Part shown: one piece after another, positions 15,688-24,506 of the stretch
Layout of the letters: the number at the start of each line of letters is the position of its first letter
Numbering within the stretch: the stretch's first letter is position 1
Assembly (NCBI RefSeq): GCF_009865385.1
Contig: NZ_WWJT01000260.1
Coordinates: 1-41,170 of the forward strand
Origin: Streptomyces sp. SID486
GTDB taxonomy: Bacteria > Actinomycetota > Actinomycetes > Streptomycetales > Streptomycetaceae
DNA length: 41,170 nt
Reading direction: 5' to 3'
The notes under the pieces: model-generated
Databases searched by the model: none
What the model was told of the DNA's origin: nothing
The model's input: only the letters and a program-made list of their open reading frames with translations
Made by a program: the position numbers and the translations under genes

Positions 15688-18600
15688 ATGACGCGAGCCG
15701 AGCAGCCAACGGCCCACCCCACAGCACCGGACGACGCCCTGGTGGCGGACTCCCGCGAGCGCGCCGTGCGTTCTCTGCTGCGCCGACCGCAACTGAGGCG
15801 CTTGTGGAGCGCCCAGCTGGTGAGTGGTGTCGGCGACGCCCTGTCCCTCCTCGTGCTGGTCGTCCTGGTCCTCCAGGCGGCGATAGCCGAAGGGGCTTTC
15901 GGAGGCGGCTACCGCGGCGTGGCGTTCGCAGTGGCGACGGTCTTCGGTGCGCGCGTCCTCGCCACCCTGCTCTTCGGCGCCGTCCTGCTCGGCCCGCTGA
16001 CCTCGCTCACCGCCCAGGAGGGTCCGCTCGACCGCCGCTGGACCATGGTCGGAGCCGACGGTCTGCGCGCCGCGCTGCTGATCGTCGCCCCCCTGTGGAT
16101 CGACTGGACCCCGGGCGACGCCCTCGCCGTCCTGCTCGTCACCGCCTTCGTCACCGGCGTCGCCGAGCGGCTGTGGAGCGTGTGCCGGGAGAGCGCCGCC
16201 CCCGCCCTGCTGCCGGGCCCGCCGCCCGAGGGCGCGACCGTGCGGCCCCTGCCGGACCACCTCGACGCCCTGCGCCGCCTCACGCTGCGCACGAGCTTCC
16301 TCGCGGTTCCGCTGGCCGCCGCCGCCCTGGTCGTCGCCGGCCTGCTGAACAACCTGCTGGGCACCGGCATGGCCTGGTTCGACCAGCACCAGGCGGCCCT
16401 CGCGTCGTACGTGGCGGCGGGCCTGTTCGCCGCCGCGCTGTCGGTGCTGACGTTCCTGGAACTGCCCGACACCCGCACCCCGCGCCCGCGCTCCCCGCTG
16501 GAGGGCCTGCGCCGCCCGCGCACCGGCGCAGGCGTCGACAAGGGCCGCACGGGCGCCATCCCGCTGCTGGTTCCGGCCTGCGCCGGGGTCGCCGGGGCGA
16601 TCGCCGCGGCCGTCGCGGTGTGCGTGCTGCACGCCAAGGACCTGGGCGGCGGCCCGGTGCTCTACGGGCTGCTGGTGCTGGGCCTGACCGGCGGCGTCGC
16701 CGTCGGCATCCGCACCGCCCCCGGTCTGCTGCCCTCGCTCTCCCGCCGACGGCTGCTGGCCCTCGCGATCGCCGTCGCCGGTATCGCGCTGCTGGCCGCC
16801 GGCCTGGTCCCGGACGTCACCACGGTCCTGCTGATCGTCACGCTGGCCGGTGCCGCCGCGGGTGTGGCCGCCAACACCGGACACACCCTGCTCGACCAGG
16901 AGACCGAGGAGTACCGCCGGGCGCGCACCACCGAGCACCTGCACGCCGTGGTCCGCGTCTTCGTGGCGCTCGGCGCCCTGGTCGCGCCCGTGGTGGCGGC
17001 GCTGATCGGCCCGCACCGGCTGGAGAACGGCAAGTTCGTCTTCGCGCACGGCGGCGCGGCCTTCACGCTGATGCTGGTCGGCGCGCTGCTGCTGCCGGTG
17101 GCCGCGCTGGTGCTCGCCAAGGTCGACGACCGCTCCGGTGTGCCGCTGCGCCAGGACCTCAAGGACGCGCTGCTCGGCGGCGACGACCCGGTCACGACCC
17201 CGGCCACGAACGGCTTCTTCATCGCCCTGGAGGGCGGTGACGGCGCCGGCAAGTCCACCCAGGCCGAAGCCCTCGCCGAGTGGATCCGCGCCAAGGGCCA
17301 CGAGGTCGTGCTCACCCGTGAGCCGGGGGCCACCCCGGTCGGCAAGCGGCTGCGTTCGATCCTGCTGGACGTGTCCTCGGCGGGCCTGTCGCACCGCGCG
17401 GAGGCACTGCTGTACGCCGCCGACCGTGCGGAGCACGTCGACACGGTCGTACGCCCCGCCCTGGAGCGCGGCGCGGTGGTCATCTCCGACCGCTACATCG
17501 ACTCCTCCGTCGCCTACCAGGGCGCCGGCCGCGACCTGTCGCCGACCGAGATCGCCCGTATCAACCGCTGGGCCACCGACGGGCTGGTCCCGCACCTCAC
17601 CGTCCTGCTGGACGTCCCCCCGGAGACCGCCCGCGAGCGCTTCACCGAGGCGCCGGACCGGCTGGAGTCGGAGCCGGCGGAGTTCCACGCGCGCGTGCGC
17701 TCCGGTTTCCTGACGCTGGCCGCCTCCGACCCCGGCCGCTACCTGGTGGTGGACGCCGGGCAGGAGGCCGAGGCCGTCACCACCGTGATCCGGCACCGCC
17801 TGGACACCGTGCTGCCGCTGTCCGAGGCCGAGATCAAGGCCCAGGAGGAGGCCCGGCGCAAGGCCGAGGAGGAGGCCCGGCGCAAGGCCGAGGAAGAGGC
17901 CGCCCGCAAGGCCGAGGAGGAGCGCCTGGAGCGGGAACGCCAGGAGCAGCTCGCCAAGCTGCGCGCCGAGGAGGAGGAGCGTAAGCGGCGCGAGCTGGAG
18001 GAGGCACAGCGCCGCGAGGCCGAACGGCAGGCGGAGGAGGCCCGGCAGCGGGCCGAGGAAGCGGCCCGGCGCGCGGAGGAGGAGCGTCAGCGGCTGCTCG
18101 CCGAGGAGAAGGCGCGCGCCGAGGAGGAGGCCCGCCGCAAGGCCGAGGAGGAGCGGCGCCGCCGGCAGGCCGAGGAGGAGGCCCGGCTGCGCGCCGAGGA
18201 AGACGCCCGCCAGGCCCGGCTCCGCGCGGAGGAGGAGGCCCGGCAGGCCCGGCTCCGCGCCGAGGAGGAGGCCCGTCGCCTGGAGGCGCAGCGCAAGGCG
18301 GAAGAAGCGCTGCTGCGCGCCGAGGAGGCCCGTCGGCAGGCGGCCGAGGCCGCAGCGGCGGCCGACGCGGCGGCCCGCAGGCCCAGCACGCCCCGGCCCT
18401 CGGCACCTGGTGTGTTCCCCGACGCCGTCACGGTCCCCACGCCGGTGGTGTCCGCGGACGCGGCCGGGGGCGCCGAGGAGACCGTCACGACGCCGGTGGT
18501 GTCGCCGGACGCGCAGGCCGCGAGCCGGCAGGCCGCAGGCGGGCAGGCGCCTGGTGCGGCGGAGCGTCGCACGGACGACCCGACGACGGACGCGCGGGGC

Positions 18601-19197
18601 ACGGACGGCCGGACGACGGACGTCCGGGACGCGCGGGGCACGGACGACACGGCGGTGCTGCGGCCGGTGCGCGACGAGCGCGCAGGCTCACCCTCCGGCC
18701 GGCGGGGCTTCCACCCGGACTCCGAGGTGACCACCGAGCTGCCGCAGCCGCCGGCGACCTCCGGGCCGGCCGACGAGACGGCGGTGCTGCCGCAGGTGCC
18801 TCCGGGCGCGGCGGACGAGACGGCCGTGCTCCCGCCGGTACGGGACGGCGGTACGCCCGCGGCCCCGCAGGTGCCTCCGGGCGCCGCCGACGAGACCGCC
18901 GTTCTCCCGCCGGTACGGGACGGCGGCCCGGCGGACCGGGTGCCGCCCGGCTACTTCCGGGACGAGCGGCCCGCCACGGGCCCCGACGGCTCCGAGCCGC
19001 GCACCCGCGAGATGCCCCAGGTCGACGCCGACGGCACACCCCGCCGCCGGCCGCGCTCCGACTGGGCCGAGGAGACCCCGCTGGACGACCTGCCGTCGCT
19101 GGCCGACGAACTGCTGGGCTCGTACGACGAGTCGGAGTACGGCGACCAGGGCGGCGGGGAGCAGCAGGGCCGCAGGGGCCGCGGCCGACGCGGCTGA
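15688..19197 (+). CDS. tmk: MFS-like membrane domain fused to thymidylate kinase, with coiled-coil and disordered tail
   Basis: A 1169-aa multidomain protein. Residues 1 to about 490 are an MFS-like membrane domain with repeated hydrophobic helices. Residues 509 to about 710 are a complete thymidylate kinase (P-loop EGGDGAGKS at 515-523, LTREPG, DRYIDSSVAYQGAGR), catalysing dTMP to dTDP. Residues about 712-895 form a long charged coiled coil of EEARRKAEEE-type heptads. The remainder is Pro/Asp-rich and disordered, with three DETAVLPxV repeats and a basic tail. This fusion occupies the same locus (between topA and holB) in S. coelicolor, so it is not an assembly artefact. How dTMP kinase activity relates to the membrane domain is unknown. 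No separate tmk is visible here. Confidence 0.9.
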   Translation: MTRAEQPTAHPTAPDDALVADSRERAVRSLLRRPQLRRLWSAQLVSGVGDALSLLVLVVLVLQAAIAEGAFGGGYRGVAFAVATVFGARVLATLLFGAVLLGPLTSLTAQEGPLDRRWTMVGADGLRAALLIVAPLWIDWTPGDALAVLLVTAFVTGVAERLWSVCRESAAPALLPGPPPEGATVRPLPDHLDALRRLTLRTSFLAVPLAAAALVVAGLLNNLLGTGMAWFDQHQAALASYVAAGLFAAALSVLTFLELPDTRTPRPRSPLEGLRRPRTGAGVDKGRTGAIPLLVPACAGVAGAIAAAVAVCVLHAKDLGGGPVLYGLLVLGLTGGVAVGIRTAPGLLPSLSRRRLLALAIAVAGIALLAAGLVPDVTTVLLIVTLAGAAAGVAANTGHTLLDQETEEYRRARTTEHLHAVVRVFVALGALVAPVVAALIGPHRLENGKFVFAHGGAAFTLMLVGALLLPVAALVLAKVDDRSGVPLRQDLKDALLGGDDPVTTPATNGFFIALEGGDGAGKSTQAEALAEWIRAKGHEVVLTREPGATPVGKRLRSILLDVSSAGLSHRAEALLYAADRAEHVDTVVRPALERGAVVISDRYIDSSVAYQGAGRDLSPTEIARINRWATDGLVPHLTVLLDVPPETARERFTEAPDRLESEPAEFHARVRSGFLTLAASDPGRYLVVDAGQEAEAVTTVIRHRLDTVLPLSEAEIKAQEEARRKAEEEARRKAEEEAARKAEEERLERERQEQLAKLRAEEEERKRRELEEAQRREAERQAEEARQRAEEAARRAEEERQRLLAEEKARAEEEARRKAEEERRRRQAEEEARLRAEEDARQARLRAEEEARQARLRAEEEARRLEAQRKAEEALLRAEEARRQAAEAAAAADAAARRPSTPRPSAPGVFPDAVTVPTPVVSADAAGGAEETVTTPVVSPDAQAASRQAAGGQAPGAAERRTDDPTTDARGTDGRTTDVRDARGTDDTAVLRPVRDERAGSPSGRRGFHPDSEVTTELPQPPATSGPADETAVLPQVPPGAADETAVLPPVRDGGTPAAPQVPPGAADETAVLPPVRDGGPADRVPPGYFRDERPATGPDGSEPRTREMPQVDADGTPRRRPRSDWAEETPLDDLPSLADELLGSYDESEYGDQGGGEQQGRRGRGRRG

Positions 19198-19220
19198 CCG
19201 GCAGCTTTCTCCCAAAACGG

Positions 19221-19266
19221 GGAGGCGCCCGCGGACACCGGCAGAACCGGTGCGGCGGGCGCCTCC
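19221..19266 (+). terminator. two-level hairpin after the tmk fusion
   Basis: The outer stem GGAGGCGCCCGC/GCGGGCGCCTCC (12 bp, perfect) encloses an inner stem CACCGG/CCGGTG with loop CAGAA, 24 bp after the stop codon. Confidence 0.8.
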
Positions 19267-19560
19267 TGCCGTCCGCACGCACCTGCCGCTTGGTGTGCGC
19301 CTGAGCTCGGTGTGCGCCTGCCGCTCGGTGCGTGCCCCAGTTTGATGTGCGCCCGCCGCGTGCTGAGGCGTCCTCCGCTTGCGCGCGTTCCCCCGCTCAC
19401 CCGGCGCGTCCTTCGCTTGTGCGTGTCCGCCGCTTACCCGGCGCCCGCCGTCTGGTGCGTGCCCGCCGCTTGCGCGTCCCGGCGTGCGGGCCGGCCGTCA
19501 GGTGTGAGGGACCTGCGGACCCGCGCCGTAGTCCGCGCCGGTCACCGGTGGGTCTCGTTG
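19267..19560. repeat. degenerate TGCGCCTGCCGCTYGG repeats
   Basis: The stretch between the tmk terminator and holB consists of loosely repeated words such as GTGTGCGCCTG, CCGCTCGGTGCG and GTGCGTGCCCGCCGCTTGCG. It shows no codon signature and I see no gene in it. A CACAAT element (19575-19580) downstream could be the holB -10 box. Confidence 0.5.
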
Positions 19561-19622
19561 TCAGTGCCCACCCGCACAATGGAGGACGGCAAGCGGAGTG
19601 TGACGGAAGGGCGGCGTGACCC

Positions 19623-20828
19623 ATGACCGTGTGGGACGACCTCGTCGGGCAGGAGAAGGTGAGCGCGGTGCTCGACGCGGCCGCGCGGGACGCCGACGCC
19701 CTCGTCACGGCCGCCAGGGCGGACGAACCGCTGCCCGAGGCGTCGAAGATGACCCACGCCTGGCTGTTCACGGGCCCGCCCGGCGCGGGCCGGAACCAGG
19801 CGGCGCGGGCCTTCGCCGCGGCCCTGCAGTGCGTGAGCCCCGACCGCGCGCTCGGCGGCACCCCCGGCTGCGGCTTCTGCGACGGCTGCCACACCGCGCT
19901 GCTCGGCACCCACGCGGACGTCACGACGGTCGCCGCCGTCGGCGCCGAGATCCTGGTGAAGGACATGCGCGACACCGTCCGCAAGTCGTACACCGCCCCG
20001 GCGACCGGCCGCTGGCAGGTCATCCTGGTCGAGGACGCCGAGCGGCTGAACGAGAAGTCGGCCAACGCGGTCCTCAAGGCCGTGGAGGAGCCCGCCCCCC
20101 GCACGGTGTGGCTGCTGTGCGCCCCCTCCGTCGAGGACGTCCTGCCGACCATCCGCTCCCGCTGCCGCCATCTGAACCTGCGCACACCCTCCGTCGAAGC
20201 GGTGGCCGACATGCTCGTGCGGCGGGACGGCATCGAGCCCGAGGTCGCCGCGTCCGTCGCCGCCGCCACCCAGGGCCATGTCGACCGGGCGCGTCGGCTG
20301 GCCACCGACCCGGCGGCCCGCGCCCGCCGTGCCGCCGTGCTGAAACTGCCGCTGCGGCTGGACGAGGTCGGCGCCTGCCTCAAGGCCGCGCAGGAACTGG
20401 TCGACGCGGCCGCGGAGGACGCCAAGCAGCTCGCGGAGGAGATGGACGGCAGGGAGACCGAGGAGCTGAAGACGGCGCTGGGCGCGGCCCAGGGCGGCCG
20501 GCTGCCGCGTGGCACGGCGGGGGTGATGAAGGACCTGGAGGACATGCAGAAGCGCCGCAGGACCCGCACGCAGCGCGACAGCCTGGACGTCGCCCTCGGT
20601 GACCTCACCGCCTTCTACCGCGACGTGCTCGCTCTGCAGCTCGGCACGCGCGTGGCGATCGCCAACGCCGACGCGGGGGACGCCCTGGACCGGCTGGCCC
20701 GCGGCAGCACCCCCGAGTCCACGCTCCGCCGGATCGAGGCGATCTCCGCGTGCCGCGAGGCGCTGGACCGCAATGTCGCGCCGCTCCTGGCGGTGGAGGC
20801 GATGACGATGGCGCTGCGAGCGGGCTGA
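19623..20828 (+). CDS. holB: DNA polymerase III delta-prime subunit
   Basis: A 401-aa clamp-loader subunit that helps load the beta clamp. The AAA+ fold is clear, with P-loop-like GPPGAGRNQAAR in which the catalytic Lys is replaced, as expected for non-hydrolysing delta-prime. A zinc site is present (LQC...GCGFCDGCH), with the motif II region VILVEDAERLNEKSANAVLK and the SRC motif in IRSRCRHL that supplies the arginine finger. The ATG at 19623 follows GGAAGGGCGG at a slightly long spacing. Linkage with tmk is widespread in bacteria. Confidence 0.9.
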   Translation: MTVWDDLVGQEKVSAVLDAAARDADALVTAARADEPLPEASKMTHAWLFTGPPGAGRNQAARAFAAALQCVSPDRALGGTPGCGFCDGCHTALLGTHADVTTVAAVGAEILVKDMRDTVRKSYTAPATGRWQVILVEDAERLNEKSANAVLKAVEEPAPRTVWLLCAPSVEDVLPTIRSRCRHLNLRTPSVEAVADMLVRRDGIEPEVAASVAAATQGHVDRARRLATDPAARARRAAVLKLPLRLDEVGACLKAAQELVDAAAEDAKQLAEEMDGRETEELKTALGAAQGGRLPRGTAGVMKDLEDMQKRRRTRTQRDSLDVALGDLTAFYRDVLALQLGTRVAIANADAGDALDRLARGSTPESTLRRIEAISACREALDRNVAPLLAVEAMTMALRAG

Positions 20829-20839
20829 GACCGCCCGGC

Positions 20840-21080
20840 ACCCGTCCGGGCCGCGGGCGATCCCGGTCGTCCCGGCACCCGTCCGGGCCGCGCCGAGCCC
20901 GTCGTCTCCAGCACCCGTCCCGGCACCTGTCCGGGCGGTGCCGAGCCCGGCCGTCCCGGCACCCGTCGGGGCCGCGCCGAGTACGGCCGTCTCCAGCACC
21001 CGTCCCAGCACCCGTCCGGCGCGCCGAGCCCGGCCGACCCAGCACCCGTCCCAGCACCCCTCCGGGCCCGCCGGAGTCCG
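20840..21080. repeat. degenerate CCAGCACCCGTCC repeats
   Basis: The 320-bp gap after holB is built from variants of CCSGCACCCGTCCSGG alternating with GCCGAGCCCGGCCG words, at irregular periods of roughly 30-50 bp. I see no gene. The only functional signal is the ribosome site for the next gene (TAGGAGG, about 21136-21142). Confidence 0.55.
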
Positions 21081-21148
21081 GCCGGCCCGTGTGGCGCGGT
21101 GCTGGACGTGCGACGAGGATGTGGCCGTGTCCCTCGTAGGAGGCACCC

Positions 21149-22816
21149 ATGTCCACTGATCGCACCCGATCGATCGCACAGCGTTACTCTCGCCAGATGC
21201 ACATCAGGCGATCCCCCCGTTCCCGCCGGACCCGGGGCCCCCGCACCCGGACGACGGCCCGCGTCACGGCCACCCTCCTCACCTCCGCCGCACTGCTCGT
21301 CTCCGCGTGCTCCGCGGGGAACTCGACCACCTCGACCACCTCGGCCGACGGCACGGTGCAGGCGGCGCTCGCGGCGCTGCCGCGTTCGACGCCGTCGGCG
21401 CTGACGCCGTACTACGAGCAGCGGCTGCGCTGGCGCGACTGCGGTGTCCCCGGATTCCAGTGCACGACGATGCGGGCCCCGCTGGACTACGCCGACCCCG
21501 ACGGGGGCACCGTCCGGCTGGCCGTCGCCCGCAAGAAGGCGACCGGAAGCGGCAGACCGCTCGGCTCGCTGCTGGTCAACCCCGGTGGCCCGGGCGGTTC
21601 GGCGATCGACTACCTCCAGCAGTACGCGGGCCTGGGCTACCCGGAAGAGGTCCGCGCCCGCTACGACATGGTGGCCATGGACCCGCGGGGCGTCGCCCGG
21701 AGCGAGCCCGTCGAATGCCTCGACGGACGGCAGATGGACGCGTACGCGCAGACGGACCAGACACCCGACGACCAGCGGGAGCGGGACGCGCTGGTGACGG
21801 CGTACCGGAAGTTCGCGGAGAACTGCGGCACCCACTCGGCACGACTGCTGCGGCACGTCTCCACCGTGGAGGCGGCACGGGACATGGACATCCTGCGTGA
21901 GGTGCTCGGGGACCGGAAGCTGAACTACGTCGGGGCGTCGTACGGCACCTTCATCGGGTCGACGTACGCCGGCCTGTTCCCCGGGCGGGTCGGCCGGGTG
22001 GTGCTGGACGGCGCGATGGACCCGTCCGTGGACGCCCGCACACTGAACCTGGATCAGACGGCGGGGTTCGAGACGGCCTTCCAGGCGTTCGCGAAGGACT
22101 GCGTACGGCACGCCGACTGCCCGCTCGGCGGGAAGGGCACGACGCCCGGACAGGTCGGCGACCACCTGCAGGCGTTCTTCCGCCGCCTGGACGCCCACCC
22201 CATCCCGGCCGGCGACACGGACAGCCGGGAACTCGGGGAGGCGCTGGCCACCAACGGGGTGATCGCCTCGATGTACGACGAGGGGAGCTGGGGGGCGCTG
22301 CGCGGGGCGCTGACCTCGGCGATGAAGGAAAAGGACGGTGCCGGCCTGCTGGCCCTCTCCGACAGCTACTACGAGCGGGACGCGGGCGGTCACTTCAGCA
22401 ACCTGATGATGGCCAACGCCGCCGTGAACTGCCTGGACCTGCCGCCGGCCTTCAGCGGGCCCGCCGACGTCGAGAAGGCCCTGCCCGCGTTCGAGAAGGC
22501 GTCCCCGGTCTTCGGCCCCGGGCTGGCCTGGGCCGCGCTGAACTGCGCGTACTGGCCGGTGCGGGCCACGGGTGAGGCGCACCGCATCGAGGCGAAGGGG
22601 GCGGCGCCGATCGTGGTGGTCGGCACGGTCCGCGACCCGGCGACACCGTACCGCTGGGCCCGGTCCCTGGCCGGCCAGCTCTCCTCCGGCCGCCTGCTGA
22701 CCTACGACGGCGACGGCCACACGGCGTACGGCCGGGGCAGCGCCTGCATCGACTCCGCGATCGACACCTACCTCCTGCGGGGAACCCCGCCACCCGCCGG
22801 AAAGCGCTGCTCATAG
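21149..22816 (+). CDS. secreted tripeptidyl aminopeptidase-like alpha/beta hydrolase (SlpE-like)
   Basis: Exported peptidase of 555 aa. A long basic N-region is followed by a hydrophobic core and lipobox-like VSAC, so a lipoprotein is likely. The alpha/beta-hydrolase core has an oxyanion stretch LLVNPGGPGGS, nucleophile elbow GASYG (Ser about residue 262), acid in VRDPATPYRWA and His in GDGHTAYG. The C-terminal TAP-like domain includes two Cys-containing segments. This matches the mycelium-associated tripeptidyl aminopeptidases (SlpD/SlpE, Tap) of Streptomyces and the gene at this place in S. coelicolor. The ATG at 21149 has AGGAGG 7 nt upstream. Confidence 0.85.
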   Translation: MSTDRTRSIAQRYSRQMHIRRSPRSRRTRGPRTRTTARVTATLLTSAALLVSACSAGNSTTSTTSADGTVQAALAALPRSTPSALTPYYEQRLRWRDCGVPGFQCTTMRAPLDYADPDGGTVRLAVARKKATGSGRPLGSLLVNPGGPGGSAIDYLQQYAGLGYPEEVRARYDMVAMDPRGVARSEPVECLDGRQMDAYAQTDQTPDDQRERDALVTAYRKFAENCGTHSARLLRHVSTVEAARDMDILREVLGDRKLNYVGASYGTFIGSTYAGLFPGRVGRVVLDGAMDPSVDARTLNLDQTAGFETAFQAFAKDCVRHADCPLGGKGTTPGQVGDHLQAFFRRLDAHPIPAGDTDSRELGEALATNGVIASMYDEGSWGALRGALTSAMKEKDGAGLLALSDSYYERDAGGHFSNLMMANAAVNCLDLPPAFSGPADVEKALPAFEKASPVFGPGLAWAALNCAYWPVRATGEAHRIEAKGAAPIVVVGTVRDPATPYRWARSLAGQLSSGRLLTYDGDGHTAYGRGSACIDSAIDTYLLRGTPPPAGKRCS

Positions 22817-22825
22817 CCCCTGCCG

Positions 22826-22856
22826 CCCGCCCCGGAGCCACCCTCCCCGGGGCGGG
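22826..22856 (+). terminator. terminator after the peptidase gene
   Basis: CCCGCCCCGG and CCGGGGCGGG form a perfect 10-bp stem around an 11-nt loop, starting 10 bp after the stop codon. Confidence 0.7.
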
Positions 22857-22880
22857 TACGAAGCACTCCGGGAAACTGTG

Positions 22881-22886
22881 TAGACT
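22881..22886 (+). promoter_or_regulatory. -10 box of the tRNA-Thr promoter
   Basis: TAGACT lies 38 nt upstream of the mature tRNA 5' end. A perfect palindrome CGCACCATGGTGCG (22903-22916) lies in the predicted 5' leader. No clear -35 hexamer is seen. Confidence 0.4.
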
Positions 22887-22924
22887 TACCGACGTTGCTG
22901 ATCGCACCATGGTGCGGGCAGCGC

Positions 22925-23001
22925 GCCGCTTTAGCTCAGATGGCCAGAGCAACGCACTCGTAATGCGTAGGTCTCGGGTTCGAATCCCGAAAGCGGCTCC
23001 A
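22925..23001 (+). tRNA. tRNA-Thr (CGT anticodon), AICE integration site
   Basis: A complete 77-nt tRNA with acceptor stem GCCGCTT/AAGCGGC, anticodon stem ACGCA/TGCGT with loop CTCGTAA (anticodon CGT at 22959-22961, reading ACG) and T arm TCGGG-TTCGAAT-CCCGA. The discriminator is U and CCA is encoded. Everything from 22956 onward is repeated at 41087-41132, so the 3' half of this functional gene was brought in by the element while the original 3' half now lies at the right end. Confidence 0.97.
22956..23001. repeat. attL core (46-bp direct repeat)
   Basis: It begins ACTCGTAATGCG and ends GCGGCTCCA, identical to 41087-41132. Flanking bases differ on both sides (C versus A on the left, C versus T on the right), which fixes the limits of identity. 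It includes the anticodon loop, the usual crossover region for tRNA-targeting tyrosine integrases. Confidence 0.95.
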
Positions 23002-23004
23002 CCG

Positions 23005-23039
23005 AAACCCCAGGCCAGGCTCCAACTGGCCTGGGGTTT
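23005..23039. terminator. element-borne terminator for tRNA-Thr, also facing int
   Basis: AAACCCCAGGCCAG pairs over 14 bp with CTGGCCTGGGGTTT around loop GCTCCAA, with T/A runs on both sides. It can therefore stop the tRNA transcript rightward and the integrase transcript leftward. It replaces the chromosomal hairpin now displaced beyond attR (41135-41170). Confidence 0.85.
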
Positions 23040-23045
23040 TGTTGT

Positions 23046-24443
23046 TCAGCGGATGCGACGACGACGCTGGGAACGGGCCGCGCGGGTGTCGGTGGTCTCA
23101 GTCTTGGTCTCAGTAGGGCCCGGAATCGGAGGCGCCGACGGGGGCACGAAGAACTCGCCCATGCGCCGCATGGCGTCCTTCGACAGATGGGACCGGCCCT
23201 TGACGTACCGCCGGGTCTGACTGATCTGCGTGTGCCGCAGGATCTCCATGATCGTGGGCATGTCAACGCCCAGCTCGTTCAGGATCGTGCCGGCCGTGTG
23301 GCGGCTCCCGTCGTACAGTCGCCGGTCATCGATCCCGGCCTCCTTGAGTAGATCCTTGAATTCCTCGTAGTCGGCGCGGGGGTCGAGCGGGCGTCCGTCC
23401 GGCCGTGAGAACACGACCTCGTGTTCCTGCCACAGTTCCCCGGCGGCGGCTCGCATGGCTTCCTGCTGGGCCTTGTGGTCGTGCAGGAACGGCACGAAGA
23501 CGGGCGGGATCGGGACGGCGTTTCGACTCTTCTTGGTCTTGGGGCGGGTGAAGACGAGACCGCCCTCCCGGCGGTCCGGGCAGGCGCTCGCGTGCTTCGT
23601 GCACGTCTTGGTGCACGGCTTGGGGCAGCCCCGCTTGTAGTTCTTGTGCGTGGCGCAGTCCGCGGGGCACGCCTCGAAGCGGTGCAGGCGCGCGCCGCAG
23701 GCGTGCGGGTTGTCGCACCCGTGCCGCCACGTGAGGCGCTGTAGCTGCCACTCGGGGCGGAACAGTTCCGCCTCCAGGTCGACGTACGTCCACCGCAGGC
23801 CGAGCGTTTCGCCCTGCCGGAACCCCATGCCGACACCGACGATCCACCGCATGAAGGTGGGGCGCTTCGAAGCGGCCTCAAGGAACGCCTTGGCCTCCTC
23901 CTTGGTGAAGGGGTTGGCCTCCGTCTCATCGATGCTCGGCGGGTCCACAAGCGTGGCGACGTTCTCGCCGACGATGCGGCGGCGGTGGGCGATCTTCAGC
24001 GCGCGAGACAGGATGCGGTGCACCTTCACGACGTGCGACGGCGCGTGGCCGGCGTCGAGCAGACCCCGGTACATCCGCTCCAAGTGCTCGGGCTGCAACT
24101 TGTCGATTCGGTGCCTGCCGACGCCCGGGATGATGTCGTTGCGGGTCTTCGACCAGTAGTCGTCCAGGGAGCGCGGCTTCAGCTTCAGGCTCGCGATGTC
24201 GGTGAGGTAGGTCTCCACCCACGCGGCAACGGTCGGCTTCCGCCCTGCGGCGGGCGCTCCCCCCTGGTCGCGGAGGCGCTCCAGTTCCTTGACCTTGCGC
24301 TTGATCTCGGGTTCCGTCCTGGCCCGGCGGTGACGCCGGTCGGGGCTGCCGTCGCTCTTCACGCCCATGGTGACGCGGCCGTGCCACCAACCGTCGGCGC
24401 CGAAGTAGATGGATGACTCCATGTTGGGCTTGCGGGGGCTCAT
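23046..24443 (-). CDS. int: tyrosine recombinase / AICE integrase
   Basis: A 465-aa site-specific recombinase that inserts the element at tRNA-Thr. It has an N-terminal arm-binding region, SAM-like core-binding domain (about residues 70-165) and catalytic domain with Arg209 (GFRQGETLGLRW), Arg381-His382 (YDGSRHTAGT, with the first His of HxxR replaced), His404 (ILRHTQIS) and nucleophile Tyr413 (TRRYVKG). Between residues 243 and 288 a Cys-rich insertion carries eight cysteines (CDNPHAC, CPADC, CPKPCTKTC, C), probably metal-binding; similar inserts occur in other actinobacterial AICE integrases. The ATG at 24443 has GGAGG upstream. The stop lies 45 bp from the att core. Confidence 0.95.
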   Translation of the reverse strand: MSPRKPNMESSIYFGADGWWHGRVTMGVKSDGSPDRRHRRARTEPEIKRKVKELERLRDQGGAPAAGRKPTVAAWVETYLTDIASLKLKPRSLDDYWSKTRNDIIPGVGRHRIDKLQPEHLERMYRGLLDAGHAPSHVVKVHRILSRALKIAHRRRIVGENVATLVDPPSIDETEANPFTKEEAKAFLEAASKRPTFMRWIVGVGMGFRQGETLGLRWTYVDLEAELFRPEWQLQRLTWRHGCDNPHACGARLHRFEACPADCATHKNYKRGCPKPCTKTCTKHASACPDRREGGLVFTRPKTKKSRNAVPIPPVFVPFLHDHKAQQEAMRAAAGELWQEHEVVFSRPDGRPLDPRADYEEFKDLLKEAGIDDRRLYDGSRHTAGTILNELGVDMPTIMEILRHTQISQTRRYVKGRSHLSKDAMRRMGEFFVPPSAPPIPGPTETKTETTDTRAARSQRRRRIR

Positions 24444-24460
24444 GTGTTCCTCCGTGAGGG

Positions 24461-24491
24461 AGGTGCCCCGCGCATCGTGCGCGGGGCACCT
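24461..24491 (-). terminator. strong hairpin between xis and int
   Basis: AGGTGCCCCGCGCA pairs perfectly over 14 bp with TGCGCGGGGCACCT around loop TCG. It sits in the 63-bp gap after the xis stop and ends only 17 bp before the int ATG, so it would attenuate read-through from xis into int. Confidence 0.75.
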
Positions 24492-24506
24492 CGGCTCGTG
24501 CTCAGT

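Noticed and set aside
12627..15722. Long open frame antisense to topA (about 1030 aa)
   Set aside because: GC-rich codons leave antisense frames open; the sense strand encodes an unmistakable TopA, and the antisense protein shows no known motif.
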